In this document: positions 56,101 to 62,379 of the stretch, piece after piece
Numbering within the stretch: the stretch's first letter is position 1
Layout: the number at the start of each line of letters is the position of its first letter
From: Aplectana chamaeleonis
Taxonomy: Eukaryota > Nematoda > Chromadorea > Rhabditida > Cosmocercidae
DNA length: 64,000 nucleotides
Assembly (NCBI GenBank): GCA_029168955.1
Contig: JAPDOI010001490.1
Location: 62,001-126,000, forward strand
Direction: 5' to 3'
Notes under the pieces: model-generated
Seen by the model: the letters and a program-made list of their open reading frames with translations, nothing else
The model's database searches: none
Told to the model about the DNA's origin: nothing
Translations under genes and position numbers: made by a program

Positions 56101-57250
56101 GAAATCGGTAGGCTCTGAAGTTAGAATTCATTCATTCATTCGAAGTTATTCGATTTTCAATATTCGTTCATTCGATTTCTGAAAACTGCATCAGAAATAG
56201 GAAATCGAATATATTCACTCATTCGTTCATACGGTCCGCTTAGTCGAAAAACACAACAATAGTCTTTACTGATTACAGCAAGCATAGGTAATTCTCACCG
56301 CGTAACGCGTCCAAGGGGCGTCAGAAGGAACGTGCTTAGGCTCATTCCACGTGCAGCTACACTTGCCGCACATTTTGCGTAGACCTTCTGTGCGTCCGGG
56401 TGTGTGAGCAGTTGATTAAGCGTATCCAAAGCTATCTGTTGATGACTACAGAAAGCCACGAACACAGACAAAGAGTCGATTTCCGAGATGAAAACTTGGC
56501 CTGAAAACACATAGAGGTTGAAGACGCTGACTTCGCACTGGTTGGATCGAGGTGCTTGTTTTGGAGTGTTGCCTAATCCCTTTTACTAACACTCACAGAC
56601 AGTCAATTTGGTGAGAGAAGAGCCTCACTTCACTATCTAATATAAACTCTCGATGTGACCCACCAGGTGATGTGCACTTCTTCAGTCCCATGTAGATCCG
56701 TCTTGAGACTTCAATCAAGCGGTCCCAGTGTCGAAATATTGTCTCAACTTCTTTCTTGTACGGCAGAGTAATGAGATTGTCATGGAACAGTTTCTTCGCC
56801 AGCAGCAGGTCTCCGAGATATCGCTCTTCGGTGGACAACAGTTCCTGCAAAGGAAACCATTTTTGAAAGTATAAACATAGGCATACCTAAGAATCTCACC
56901 TCAGCAAGTTTGTTGAAATGGTCGGAGTTCTCCTCCAGCACAGGCGGCAGGTCGTATAATTGGCTAGTTGAGGGTCCAGGCGGAAGGCAGTAGGAGGAAT
57001 CAGTCACAGCTGATGGTTCCTCCTCAATCGGTGGAACTTCATAGAGTTCCGGTGGTACTTCGTACAGCGAAGGAGGCGGTGGTTGCGAGGGAACCGCAGG
57101 GGCATGAACATCGTGAGCAGCTGATCTGTCAATACGAATAGTGTAGTTGATGGGACTACCGCATCTGGATAGAAGTCTAACAAGCTCGCTTCTCCTTGGA
57201 TTTCTAATATATTTTTTGGACAGCAGTCCCAGGTGCTCCGCATTCACCAA
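32556..57250 (-). CDS. itsn-1: intersectin-like scaffold/RhoGEF, C-terminal half (12 exons, 5' end missing)
   Basis: Long intersectins join endocytic scaffolding to activation of Cdc42-type GTPases. Exons, 5' to 3' on minus: 57250-56900, 56844-56664, 56500-56299, 50513-50453, 50397-50239, 49695-49576, 48245-48122, 34010-33892, 33824-33732, 33663-33495, 33435-33349 and 32614-32556. They sum to 1725 bases in one frame (574 residues plus TAG). In order: a possible SH3 end (AEHLGLLSKKYI, 5-15), a Pro/Tyr-rich linker with four YxxP motifs (63-102), DH (about 112-300; STEERYLGDLLL, FLLTPLGRVTRYPLL), PH (about 319-430; GPRSFLHSGVLYK, GILFNDFLLL, NARRLWTNQLQQA) and C2 (about 446-565; VIGRLLVEVLNTQ, FSLTLLQKNLF). 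Order and wording match the long-intersectin C-terminus rather than other RhoGEFs. Every junction is GT-AG with correct phase; the first acceptor is weak. The 14.1 kb intron inside PH is packed with repeats. Upstream SH3 and EH exons were not found. Confidence 0.85.
33349..33435 (-). CDS. itsn-1: intersectin-like exon (C2, late strands)
   Basis: Acceptor TGTTCTTACAG, donor GTTGGT. Reads EETSVTVGELIRESAMHRGP then IIKPMHLRK, equivalent to the region after the FLG motif in intersectin C2 domains. Confidence 0.8.
33495..33663 (-). CDS. itsn-1: intersectin-like exon (C2, middle)
   Basis: Acceptor TTAACTTCAG, donor GTTAGT. Reads HILRLSAGRVNESFEVDLSK, then HLTTQFPF and AVFSLTLLQKNLFRPDAPLF. An alternative acceptor about 16 bases upstream (TTTTCCAG) gives an out-of-frame product that does not match C2. 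Confidence 0.85.
33732..33824 (-). CDS. itsn-1: intersectin-like exon (start of C2)
   Basis: Acceptor GCTGCTTTCAG, donor GTAAGA. Thirty-one codons include SKVIGRLLVEVLNTQNFPSK, the first C2 strand. Phase 0 on both sides. Confidence 0.88.
33892..34010 (-). CDS. itsn-1: intersectin-like exon (PH C-terminal helix)
   Basis: Acceptor ACTTTTCAG, donor GTATGT. Reads LDTVAFRCVSSNARRLWTNQ then LQQAIDLYA, the PH C-terminal helix with its conserved Trp. Confidence 0.9.
34200..34430. repeat. GGATA-rich repeat, left flank of the microsatellite
   Basis: Period of about 45-55 bases: TCGGATAATG, GATCGATTCGGATAATGCC and TTTCGGATATTGG. The same units reappear at 36770-36925, beyond the microsatellite and mariner, so the array has been split. 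Confidence 0.6.
34431..35104. repeat. long (CA)n microsatellite with GACA, AGAC and ATAC interruptions
   Basis: About 670 bases of CA dinucleotides with periodic AGAGGGACACATA (34540-34650), GACACA and ATACACA variants, ending in a pure run of about 50 bases. It lies in the 14 kb intersectin-like intron. Long open frames here are only cysteine-valine repeats. Confidence 0.95.
35140..36358 (-). mobile_element. mariner element, near full length
   Basis: Perfect 31-base terminal inverted repeats begin TTAGGGTGAGTCATAAGTTC. TA stands on both sides (35138-35139, 36359-36360). At 1219 bases it is full mariner size. It contains one transposase gene and lies directly beside the CA microsatellite in an intron of the intersectin-like gene. 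Identical TIRs indicate recent arrival. Confidence 0.95.
35150..36214 (-). pseudogene. mariner transposase, third acidic residue Asn and 3' frameshift
   Basis: This would bind the element TIRs and carry out cut-and-paste transposition. An N-terminal paired helix-turn-helix region (1-110) includes TAAQTVKEI, STVYNWYQKF and GRPRIHDPTL. The catalytic core has TCDEKW (Asp152), LLLWDNCRPH (Asp241) and SPDIAPSNYHLF. In active mariners the last motif has Asp 34 residues after the second Asp; here it is Asn276 (35387-35389). A run of six A at 35301-35306 (six T on the coding strand) appears one base short of what the frame needs, so the last about 50 residues are read out of frame; the adjacent frame shows a normal mariner ending (SLARRWQKVV) and a stop. 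Both changes should make the protein inactive. The frameshift could be a sequencing error in a homopolymer. Confidence 0.85.
36460..36770. repeat. minisatellite (TTTTATCCGA)n
   Basis: About 25 units of TTTTATCCGA or TTTTATCCG, 10-12 bases each, interrupted by CGCAAATTTTA. It is followed by GGATAT units to 36925. Open frames reading IRFYPILSDF are products of the repeat. Confidence 0.9.
37380..38637. other. intronic stretch with one dispersed GC-rich motif
   Basis: 37380-37445 carries the GGGAGCCGCTTCGTGACC motif shared with 40680-40730 and 54300-54340. Nothing else recognised. Confidence 0.4.
38640..38887. mobile_element. palindromic MITE, family B, copy 2
   Basis: Same palindrome as 20232-20459, here 248 bases, with TA at 38638-38639 and 38888-38889. 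It has an extra GTTCCGGCCGCCGCGCGACG-type unit at the centre. It sits exactly at the left TA of the family E element. Confidence 0.85.
38890..40413. mobile_element. non-autonomous element, family E, copy 1
   Basis: Short TIR GCTTCGTTGGG / CCCAACGAAGC with TA on both sides (38888-38889, 40414-40415). The interior is a large inverted repeat centred near 39565, with arms holding TTTTTCGTCCATAACTTC and AAAACCGGTGTTTCGTAAAA. The centre has GGTCGGTGGAGCCGAGCCCC and its complement. No transposase. Confidence 0.65.
40600..41130. other. intronic DNA with GC-rich dispersed motif
   Basis: 40620-40735 shares GAGCGGCTCCCTG, ATAAGCGTTCATACATGC and CTAACTCGT with related repeats at 37380 and 54300. No gene seen. 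Confidence 0.35.
41200..41425. repeat. 42-bp tandem repeat rich in TTCGAA
   Basis: About five units of GAATATTCGAATATTATTCG followed by AATTCGACTATTCGGGAAAGGT. The unit is exactly 14 codons, which makes an artificial repeat protein frame. Confidence 0.9.
41696..42200. mobile_element. family E, copy 2 (partial)
   Basis: Starts TAGCTTCGTTGGGTGGAGCC like 38888 and keeps CCGGTGACAACCGGTGAAAC and CATGCAAGTCATTTTCAAGA. The right end was not found. The TA here is unoccupied, unlike in copy 1. Confidence 0.6.
42210..43240. other. intronic DNA with GCGGTACTA-type repeats
   Basis: 42719-42865 contains inverted copies of TGCGGTACTATTGCGGAG-like sequence, related to 46506-46860. 42240-42590 has several copies of ATCGCGGAACGATCGCGA-like sequence. 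No gene seen. Confidence 0.45.
43662..44206. mobile_element. MITE family A, copy 5
   Basis: Left end AGGCTGTGTCCACGATAG (left flank TCAG), right end CATCGTGAGCACTGCCT before TTAA (44207-44210). It shares its interior with copy 4. Confidence 0.7.
44737..45656. mobile_element. inverted-repeat element with about 130 bp arms
   Basis: TACAATACCGCCGCTATCCA and the following TTTTTTCCC-type, GTGGGCAACTAA and CAAAGTGCTCCGTTTT segments (44745-44865) are mirrored at 45540-45652. The interior has many GTCGCGG/CCGCGAC units (44905-45175). Boundaries are approximate. Confidence 0.65.
46500..46860. repeat. palindrome and GCGGTACGATT repeats
   Basis: 46500-46635 is a palindrome centred on GGTGCCGGCCGGCACC with arms of GATTGCGGTACGATTGCGG. 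From 46676 follow irregular CACGGTAGCATCGCGG-like units. Related to 42719-42865. Confidence 0.7.
46928..47412. mobile_element. TTAA-flanked MITE, family A, copy 6
   Basis: Left end AGGCAGCGTTCACGATGA after TTAA (46924-46927); right end TTATCGTGAACACTGCCT before TTAA (47413-47416). It splits a GAGCCGAGCCCC / ACCATAGAGGCG sequence that is continuous, on the other strand, at about 39510-39640. Confidence 0.8.
47706..47880. repeat. minisatellite, about 50-bp unit, TTCG-rich
   Basis: Three to four units of AACGAATTTATTCGAAATTC then GTTCGTTCGGAATAAAAAATG. Related in base pattern to 41200-41425 and 58690-59000. Confidence 0.85.
48122..48245 (-). CDS. itsn-1: intersectin-like exon (PH middle)
   Basis: Acceptor CTCCTTTTCAG, donor GTTGGT, phase 1. 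Reads PISFKISKSTEIRLTLYKQP then MLLSTLKLMPTNDETTLNIKY. Its position and the YK-P pattern fit the centre of the intersectin PH domain. The 14.1 kb intron follows. Confidence 0.85.
48360..49440. other. intron with GTCGCCG-rich patches
   Basis: 48440-48690 and 49160-49260 are GC-rich and share CATTGG(T/C)ATAC and GTCGCTG motifs in opposite orientation, so they may be the two arms of one inverted-repeat element of about 0.85 kb. The middle is AT-rich. Confidence 0.4.
49576..49695 (-). CDS. itsn-1: intersectin-like exon (PH start)
   Basis: Acceptor GCTACTTTTAG, donor GTGAGT. Forty codons read GPRSFLHSGVLYKQRSGRLL then VGILFNDFLLLATPDEHLSK. This is a very close match to the start of the intersectin PH domain and the strongest single exon for naming the gene. 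Confidence 0.93.
50239..50397 (-). CDS. itsn-1: intersectin-like exon (DH C-terminal helices)
   Basis: Acceptor GGCAATTTTCCAG, donor GTGAGG. Reads DLDMALQLLRALVSEVNRAV then TEEENTFLLCWAQSHVKCPP, the last DH helix leading into PH. Phase 0 on both sides. Confidence 0.92.
50453..50513 (-). CDS. itsn-1: intersectin-like exon (DH, RYPLL motif)
   Basis: Acceptor CCATTCAG, donor GTTTGC. Completes RVTRYPLLIEKILKESNPQG, the most conserved DH block. The preceding intron is 5.8 kb. Confidence 0.92.
52035..53045. repeat. three-unit tandem repeat, about 360-385 bp period
   Basis: Units start at about 52145, 52505 and 52885 (GCGTTCCGATTGACTTTTCT). Each contains CACGGCCCATTTGACATTTT and AGATCCAGAAAGACATCTGA and ends in T-rich TTTTTTCATCG runs. 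Unit three has lost about 135 bases in the middle. It lies in the intron between DH exons. Confidence 0.9.
53050..54290. other. intronic stretch, nothing recognised
   Basis: Short open frames only (for example 53615-53884 minus). A C tract is at 53459-53469. No family motif. Confidence 0.4.
54297..54655. repeat. foldback repeat with GGGAGCCGCTCCGTGTCC arms
   Basis: 54320-54372 (GTCAGGGAGCCGCTCC ... CGTCGAGCCACGG ... CGAAGTGCATGGCG) is mirrored at 54580-54650. Single arms of the same family lie at 37380 and 40680. Confidence 0.65.
54917..55356. mobile_element. TTAA-flanked MITE, family A, copy 7
   Basis: Left end AGGCAGGGTTCTCGATAA after TTAA (54913-54916). Right end TATCGCGAACTCTGCCT before TTAA (55357-55360). 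Interior not shared with the others. Confidence 0.75.
55536..55919. mobile_element. PIF/Harbinger-like MITE, relative of 11681-12605
   Basis: Left GGGGGTATTCATACTCCTCA after TTA; right GAGTATGAATAGCGCC before TTG. The interior keeps the AACGCCCACGCGTGA stretch seen at 11700-11740. Confidence 0.6.
56299..56500 (-). CDS. itsn-1: intersectin-like exon (DH middle)
   Basis: Acceptor GTGTTTTCAG, donor GTGAGA, phase 2. Reads QVFISEIDSLSVFVAFCSHQ, then QIALDTLNQLL, and ends MSLSTFLLTPLGRVT. Confidence 0.92.
56664..56844 (-). CDS. itsn-1: intersectin-like exon (DH start)
   Basis: Acceptor TTCCTTTGCAG. The donor used here is GTGGGT at 56663, phase 1, which joins CTSP-G to QVFISE as expected for DH. 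The GTGAGT further downstream at about 56597 would break the frame. Reads ELLSTEERYLGDLLLAKKLF then FRHWDRLIEVSRR. Confidence 0.88.
56900..57250 (-). CDS. itsn-1: intersectin-like exon (possible SH3 end and YxxP linker)
   Basis: A 117-codon internal exon. The acceptor (GTCGATAG at 57251) lacks a good pyrimidine tract, so the 5' edge is uncertain. It begins LVNAEHLGLLSKKYI, like an SH3 C-terminus, then a proline run SQPPPPS and four YxxP motifs (YEVP, YEVP, YCLP, YDLP). The donor GTGAGA joins straight into DH. An in-frame stop lies just upstream of the acceptor, so the exon cannot extend. Confidence 0.75.
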
Positions 57251-58680
57251 CTATCGACCTAGCGCAGACTGATAGTGTTATTCCTCAAAAAGAACGAAAG
57301 TCGGATGGCGAGAACCGCATCCAAGCCACCGACTTCAACCTCTGGATTGGAAGCTTAAGGTTTTGTCCACTGTTCTACTTCAGCCTTCTTCGGTTTTTCC
57401 CATGGATGGCGGTACACATGGAACTCTATGCCTAATTTACCTAATTTTTTTTTATTTATTTGTTCAATGAAGGTTGAATATTATTCAGACTGCGTTATTA
57501 CAAAGACAATGAAGCTTCCCCTTCCTGTGATGAGTTGATGCTCATGATCCTAACTTTGGTTCTCGTCTGGTTCACCTCCAAGCGCGAGCAGTAAAAGAGT
57601 AAACTTGGCTGCTTCGAAACAGAGTATAGATGTACGTAGCTTCCCTAATCGGTAGAATTTCACTTTTGATACCTACTCCTTTTTGAAAACTTGACACCTT
57701 CTGGAGGATGCTGCTCTTAATCTTCGTATCAAAACCAAATTCTGGTCCGCAGCCGAAGACAACCACCACTGTTGCAGCACACGGCTCGATGATCATCGAG
57801 CTGAGATGAAGTTGGGACCAGGGGCGTGCGAAAAATTTCAAAACCAAAAAACAAAAAAATTTTGGTTTCAGAACGGAAAAGTCCGAAAAAATCGAAAAAA
57901 ACCAAGGGACGATTTTCATGCAAGAAATTTTTAGCATCGGTAGTCTGAAATGAAATGAGCCATGTGCACGGGACTCCGATGCTCAAATAAAATCCGAAAA
58001 TTTATCAAGATGGGTTATTTCAGGAGGTGAACACAGGTATGAGATCCATGCCCAACGTCTGGGAACAGTCCCGTGGCCAAAAAATATTATCAAAGTGCAC
58101 CGGCAGATATTGACATGGTACAGTACTGCGATTTTTTGAAGAAAAGGCAAACAGCGGCGTTTTCAGGACTTCCAGAGCGCCCGAAAAAATCCTCCTGCAT
58201 GTGATTAGAGATTTTGAGCTAAAGCATTGGACTCGTTGAAAGCAATTCGAAAATGATTTGAAAATTAAAATTGAACCTCCTTGAAGCAAATTATAGCAAT
58301 GCCGCATTTCGAGCGCGCAAAAAAAAGGCCACAAGCCTCCATTCATGTAAAAAATGTTCTTCCTTTTTGTAGGTTTAATTGGCCGCTCAGATGCTTACCA
58401 TGCTAGTAAGTGTGTTCCGCAAGCTCATGAAAAACTACTCTTGTACTTGTAAATGCCAACAAAAAGGTAAAAATTATCCTTCTGCTCGGTATGTCCATCT
58501 GGCATTGATGTTCTGAAGGTATCCCTCGTTCACGCTCCTGGACGATATGGAACGAGAACCAGCCTCATACAACAATGGAGCCGCAGTCGCTGTTTTCACT
58601 CGGTTTTTGAATGATAGCACCTCTATAATAACACATGCAAACAAACTCGACATCGTATAGTTGCACAGCTTCAAAAATAA
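57251..58680. other. upstream intron or unfound exons
   Basis: No SH3 signature seen on the minus strand. Short minus frames (57572-57986, 58020-58346) show no family motif. Confidence 0.4.
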
Positions 58681-58689
58681 AAATGTCAA

Positions 58690-59000
58690 ACGAACGAAAA
58701 TTGAAAAATTTCCGTTCGAAAAAATTTTGAACAGAAAAAAATAAAAAAAAATTGTTGGAAACAATTTCGAGCGAACGAAAAATGAAAAAAAAAACGTTCG
58801 AAGAAATTCCGAACGAACAAAAAATGAGAAAATATCGTTCGAAAGAATTTCGAATAAACGGATTCCGAAAAAATTTCGAAATTTCGGAGGTCGAACGAAC
58901 GAAAATTGAAAAAATTCCGTTCGAAACAATTTCGAACGAACGAAAATTGATAAAAAAATGGTTCGACGAATTTGCGAACGATTGAAAACGAACGAAAAAA
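58690..59000. repeat. TTCGAACGAACG-rich minisatellite
   Basis: Six or seven irregular units of about 45 bases: AATTTCGAACGAACGAAAAT then TGAAAAAATTCCGTTCGAAA. Long minus-strand frames rich in FVRS/FSIF are products of the repeat. Confidence 0.9.
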
Positions 59001-59095
59001 ATTTCAAAAAATCTTTCGAAAGTTTTTCGAAAATTTCGTTTGTGTACAACTATACTACATAATATCGTTCTCCGAGCCCCATTCCGGTTCGCAAT

Positions 59096-59220
59096 TGCGG
59101 ACAACGGCTGTTGCATCATGCGACACGCGATAACCGTGCTGGGAGAAGGGTGAATCGTGCTGAGACCAAGCGGTCCCAGCACGAATAACACGTGTCGCAT
59201 GATGCAATAGCCGTAGTCCG
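59096..59220. repeat. 125-base hairpin
   Basis: TTGCGGACAACGGCTGTTGCATCATGCG-type left arm (59093-59135) is mirrored by CGCATGATGCAATAGCCGTAGTCCG (59191-59222). The centre has GTGCTGGGA / TCCCAGCAC. Resembles a small MITE. Confidence 0.7.
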
Positions 59221-60584
59221 AAAACGCGGACAGGAATTTGGCCCAGAGAACGAGAGTAGACATGCGTCCCCTACTAACAATACCGTGTGGTTCAAAGGAG
59301 GCACGAAGGGTTTTCAAATCGACGATAACAGCAATGGCAGCATAATGTAACGACGTACTCCTCGAGGACACGTCCATTTCTGCTGCCTTGAAGAGCACAT
59401 GCTGCCCTAGTTCTGCGCTCGTCGCCCCAAAAGCTGCTCTTCGTTTTTGGCTACATCAAACGATTCAGATCATAAGTTTTTGATGGCGATTGTCTTTGAG
59501 GTGCATTAAAACGTACCTTCACATGTAAGGAGTATAGCCTTATTTTCTCTTCTTCATCAACTTACTTTGTACTGACCTTATAGCAAAGGAATTCGTTTGA
59601 GTGGTGATGTAATGTGTCCAAACCGCAACAAGAGCGGGGAAAACGGGAAGGAGCGACAACGGTTGTGAGCATTTGCGGACCGGAATTTGATTCTGACAAG
59701 AACGGTAATGCATGCACACACAAACACATAAGGACATAACTGCTTCACAGCATATGGTTAGAGGGGTTGCAGTAAATTTCCCAAAATTTCGCACAAAACT
59801 CATAGAATGTAGCGCCATTTTAAACAGGGTGGCACTCACGACGGAACGGTGGCAGCCAATTTTCCGAAAATTTGCAGATTGCGCCAGAACAGCTTCAAGG
59901 TTCAATCCGAGTCCCTTCTAGTGTATGCCTTTCCGACCAGACAGAGCGCTTTGCGAGGAATTTCGTCTCGCACTAGACTTGAAACAGAGCAGTTGTTAAA
60001 TTCGATGGTGCCACGTTCACTTAAAGTCGCAAAGCACTAAGGGGGGTATTTTATCGTCCGCCGCCCAACGAGCTATTGCGAAGTCAGTCGTCCGGCGTCG
60101 CATGCCACTATCAGCCCCATCCGTATTCGATATTCACTTCTTCTTAATATTTTTGACACCTCCTGGTTTTCAACGCGGATCGCTAATATAGCACGCCTCC
60201 AACAAGAATTGACGTGCGGCTCCATCATGATCAATACTCATGATTATCATCCTATCGCATCGCACGGCAATCAAACTACAAAACAGGTCTGAAAGATTCA
60301 GCTGTCTTCGAACACTGCATTACACAAGTTAGTATCGCCCTCTCCGCGAGGAGTCGCCTCACAGCAAGACCGCCCGCAGGACGCTCGCTTATCACACCAT
60401 CCATTGATCTTGCCCGTATCGATTGATGACGCGATATGCGAGCTGGCAAAGTGGATAGGCGAGTACACGCAGATTTCCCTATATGTTTTACATGGCTAAG
60501 TTCGCACTCATGAGACAACAAGAACGAAAATCGATATACCCAGAATGCACTGTCGCTCGTAGCGTGAGTATGACTCCGGCCTAA

Positions 60585-60856
60585 AGGGGTCTGCAGAGCT
60601 GCACCGACCGGCGACTGGTCGCCGAGCGTCAGCCTCGACGCGGCGACAAAAATGTTCCCGAACATTATCGTCGCCGCGTCGGTTGCCGCTCGCAGGCAGT
60701 GGCGTAGAGCCGTCGCGGCGTCAACACACTGCGGTGCCCCCCGGTTGCCCTTCACGCCACGTCGGTCGCTCTTGTCGCCGAATGTAATCGATATTGCATC
60801 CCCCAGCTCTAATCGTCGCTGCGAGCAACGCCGAGACTTCAACTCTGCACACCCCT
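60585..60856. mobile_element. TAA-flanked MITE, GC-rich (PIF/Harbinger-like)
   Basis: Left AGGGGTCTGCAGAGCTG and right CAACTCTGCACACCCCT with TAA on both sides (60582-60584, 60857-60859). The interior repeats GTCGCCGCG and GGCGAC in both orientations. Confidence 0.75.
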
Positions 60857-61074
60857 TAACGAGAGCCACAAAGTCCACCGCCGCAAACGGCGATAGCCCA
60901 CAATGCAAGAGAATCCTGTTTCGGAGTTGAATCTATGTCCCTGCTGCGTTTCCTTCTCCCCTCACTTTCTCCCTGTCTCTCTTCTCACTACGCACAAACG
61001 CACGAAGGAACAGAATAAATTTTACTCCGAACCAGAGGACATAGATTAAGCGATGGTACACATCAGGGGTGAGC

Positions 61075-61495
61075 GTTAATGAAAATTCTTTTCCGTTAAC
61101 CGTTAATTTTTGAAAAAAAAACGCGTTAATCCGTTAATGCGTTAACACGTTAATTTTGCATTTCGTTAACAATTTTGAAAACATTACCGGACCACCACGA
61201 AAATCGATAAATAACCAGACGTTCCAAAAAAACATGAAACACGTTTCATACCAAACACCGCAGTCCGTACACTCCAAACTTGGAAATCATCTTCATGGAT
61301 TATTACAACTATCAGCCAGACCAATAAACGAATACTCTTCAAGAATAGGAATCCTGACATGCAAAAAAGCCTAGATGGATGGAACATTAAAGAAATAAAA
61401 ATTAACGTGACTTCGGGACTTTTTCGTTAACCGTTAATTTTTGAAAAAAAAAACCGCGTTAACCTGTTAATGCGTTAACGTTATTAACGCACAGT
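61075..61495. repeat. GTTAAC-rich repeats flanking a 250-bp segment
   Basis: 61085-61160 and 61420-61492 share TTCGTTAACCGTTAATTTTT then GAAAAAAAAA and GCGTTAA...GTTAATGCGTTAAC in direct orientation. Confidence 0.75.
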
Positions 61496-61856
61496 CCTGG
61501 TACACATCAATCCTTCTTCATTGCACTCTTACCGCGATTGGTGGTTTAGGGCCCTACTTCTTTGGATAGAGTCGCTTGGACTATACCGAGTATTTACCGC
61601 CAGCCTGGATTTTACCGAGGCAGGGATGATGTTGGGAAACAAAGCGAATTTACTGGCAACTGCCTTAAAAATAAATGCAATAAAATCAGCGTACTTAAAC
61701 CACAAAAATGTCGCGAATTTATAGGCAAGAAACTACCGAGAAGTGACTGCCGCAAACCTACAGCGAAAACCACGCGAAATTACGGCAAGAACGACGCGGA
61801 TTTTCCGAGACAGCCAACAAACTGACCACTGCAATGGGAGCGCCCTAGCGCGGCAG

Positions 61857-61931
61857 CGGAAATAACTCAGTGGATAATGCGACGGACTAAAAAGCGATGG
61901 ATTGGTGAGGGCTGATGGTTCGAATCGTATG
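61857..61931 (+). other. tRNA-like fragment (tRNA-derived repeat)
   Basis: AACTCAGTGGATAATGCGAC resembles a tRNA A box and D arm. GGTTCGAATCG about 45 bases later is a good B box. The acceptor and T stems do not pair, so this is not a functional tRNA; it may be a decayed tRNA or a SINE head. Confidence 0.35.
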
Positions 61932-62379
61932 TAGTACCTCCGAGCAGAAGAATATTTTGGCTGCTCGAAGCAGTGGGAGCTCGGCAGAATCCAAGGTGTT
62001 CCTTCACTCAACCGCAATCTCCCTCCAGTCCGGCACAGAGGCGGCGGGTCCCGACGAATGCTCAGAAGAATCCAAGCGATTCCCTCCAGTGTTAGACATT
62101 AGGGATATTCACATCTTCGTTGTCGCTGCAGTGACAGATATCATCCCTTGTTCTGCAGCGTCTTCTAATGTAATCGCCCAATATTGTCACGAGTCGCTGC
62201 GAGAACCCTGTCGCCGCGTCAGTCGCAGACGACAGATGCTGCCGAAGTATAACAATGACCTGATTATAGAAGAAACTGCAAGAGGGATGGAACACATCAT
62301 GCAGGCAAAAACCGAGACACACACCAAGGACCAAGCACATCACACCACCACATCACACACTATCTATTCAGTATTACTC

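Noticed and set aside
57300..57420. Possible upstream SH3 exon of the intersectin-like gene
   Set aside because: A short minus-strand frame near 57364-57420 has no SH3 signature, and the frame does not connect to the next exon.
58474..59398. Minus-strand frames of 191 and 277 residues rich in Phe and Arg-Ser
   Set aside because: They run through the TTCGAACG minisatellite and two frames overlap on the same strand; no domain is visible.
60276..60908. 210-residue minus-strand frame
   Set aside because: It spans the GC-rich MITE at 60585-60856, where few stops occur by composition. No domain.
61857..61931. Functional tRNA gene
   Set aside because: A and B box-like sequences are present, but the acceptor and T stems do not pair.
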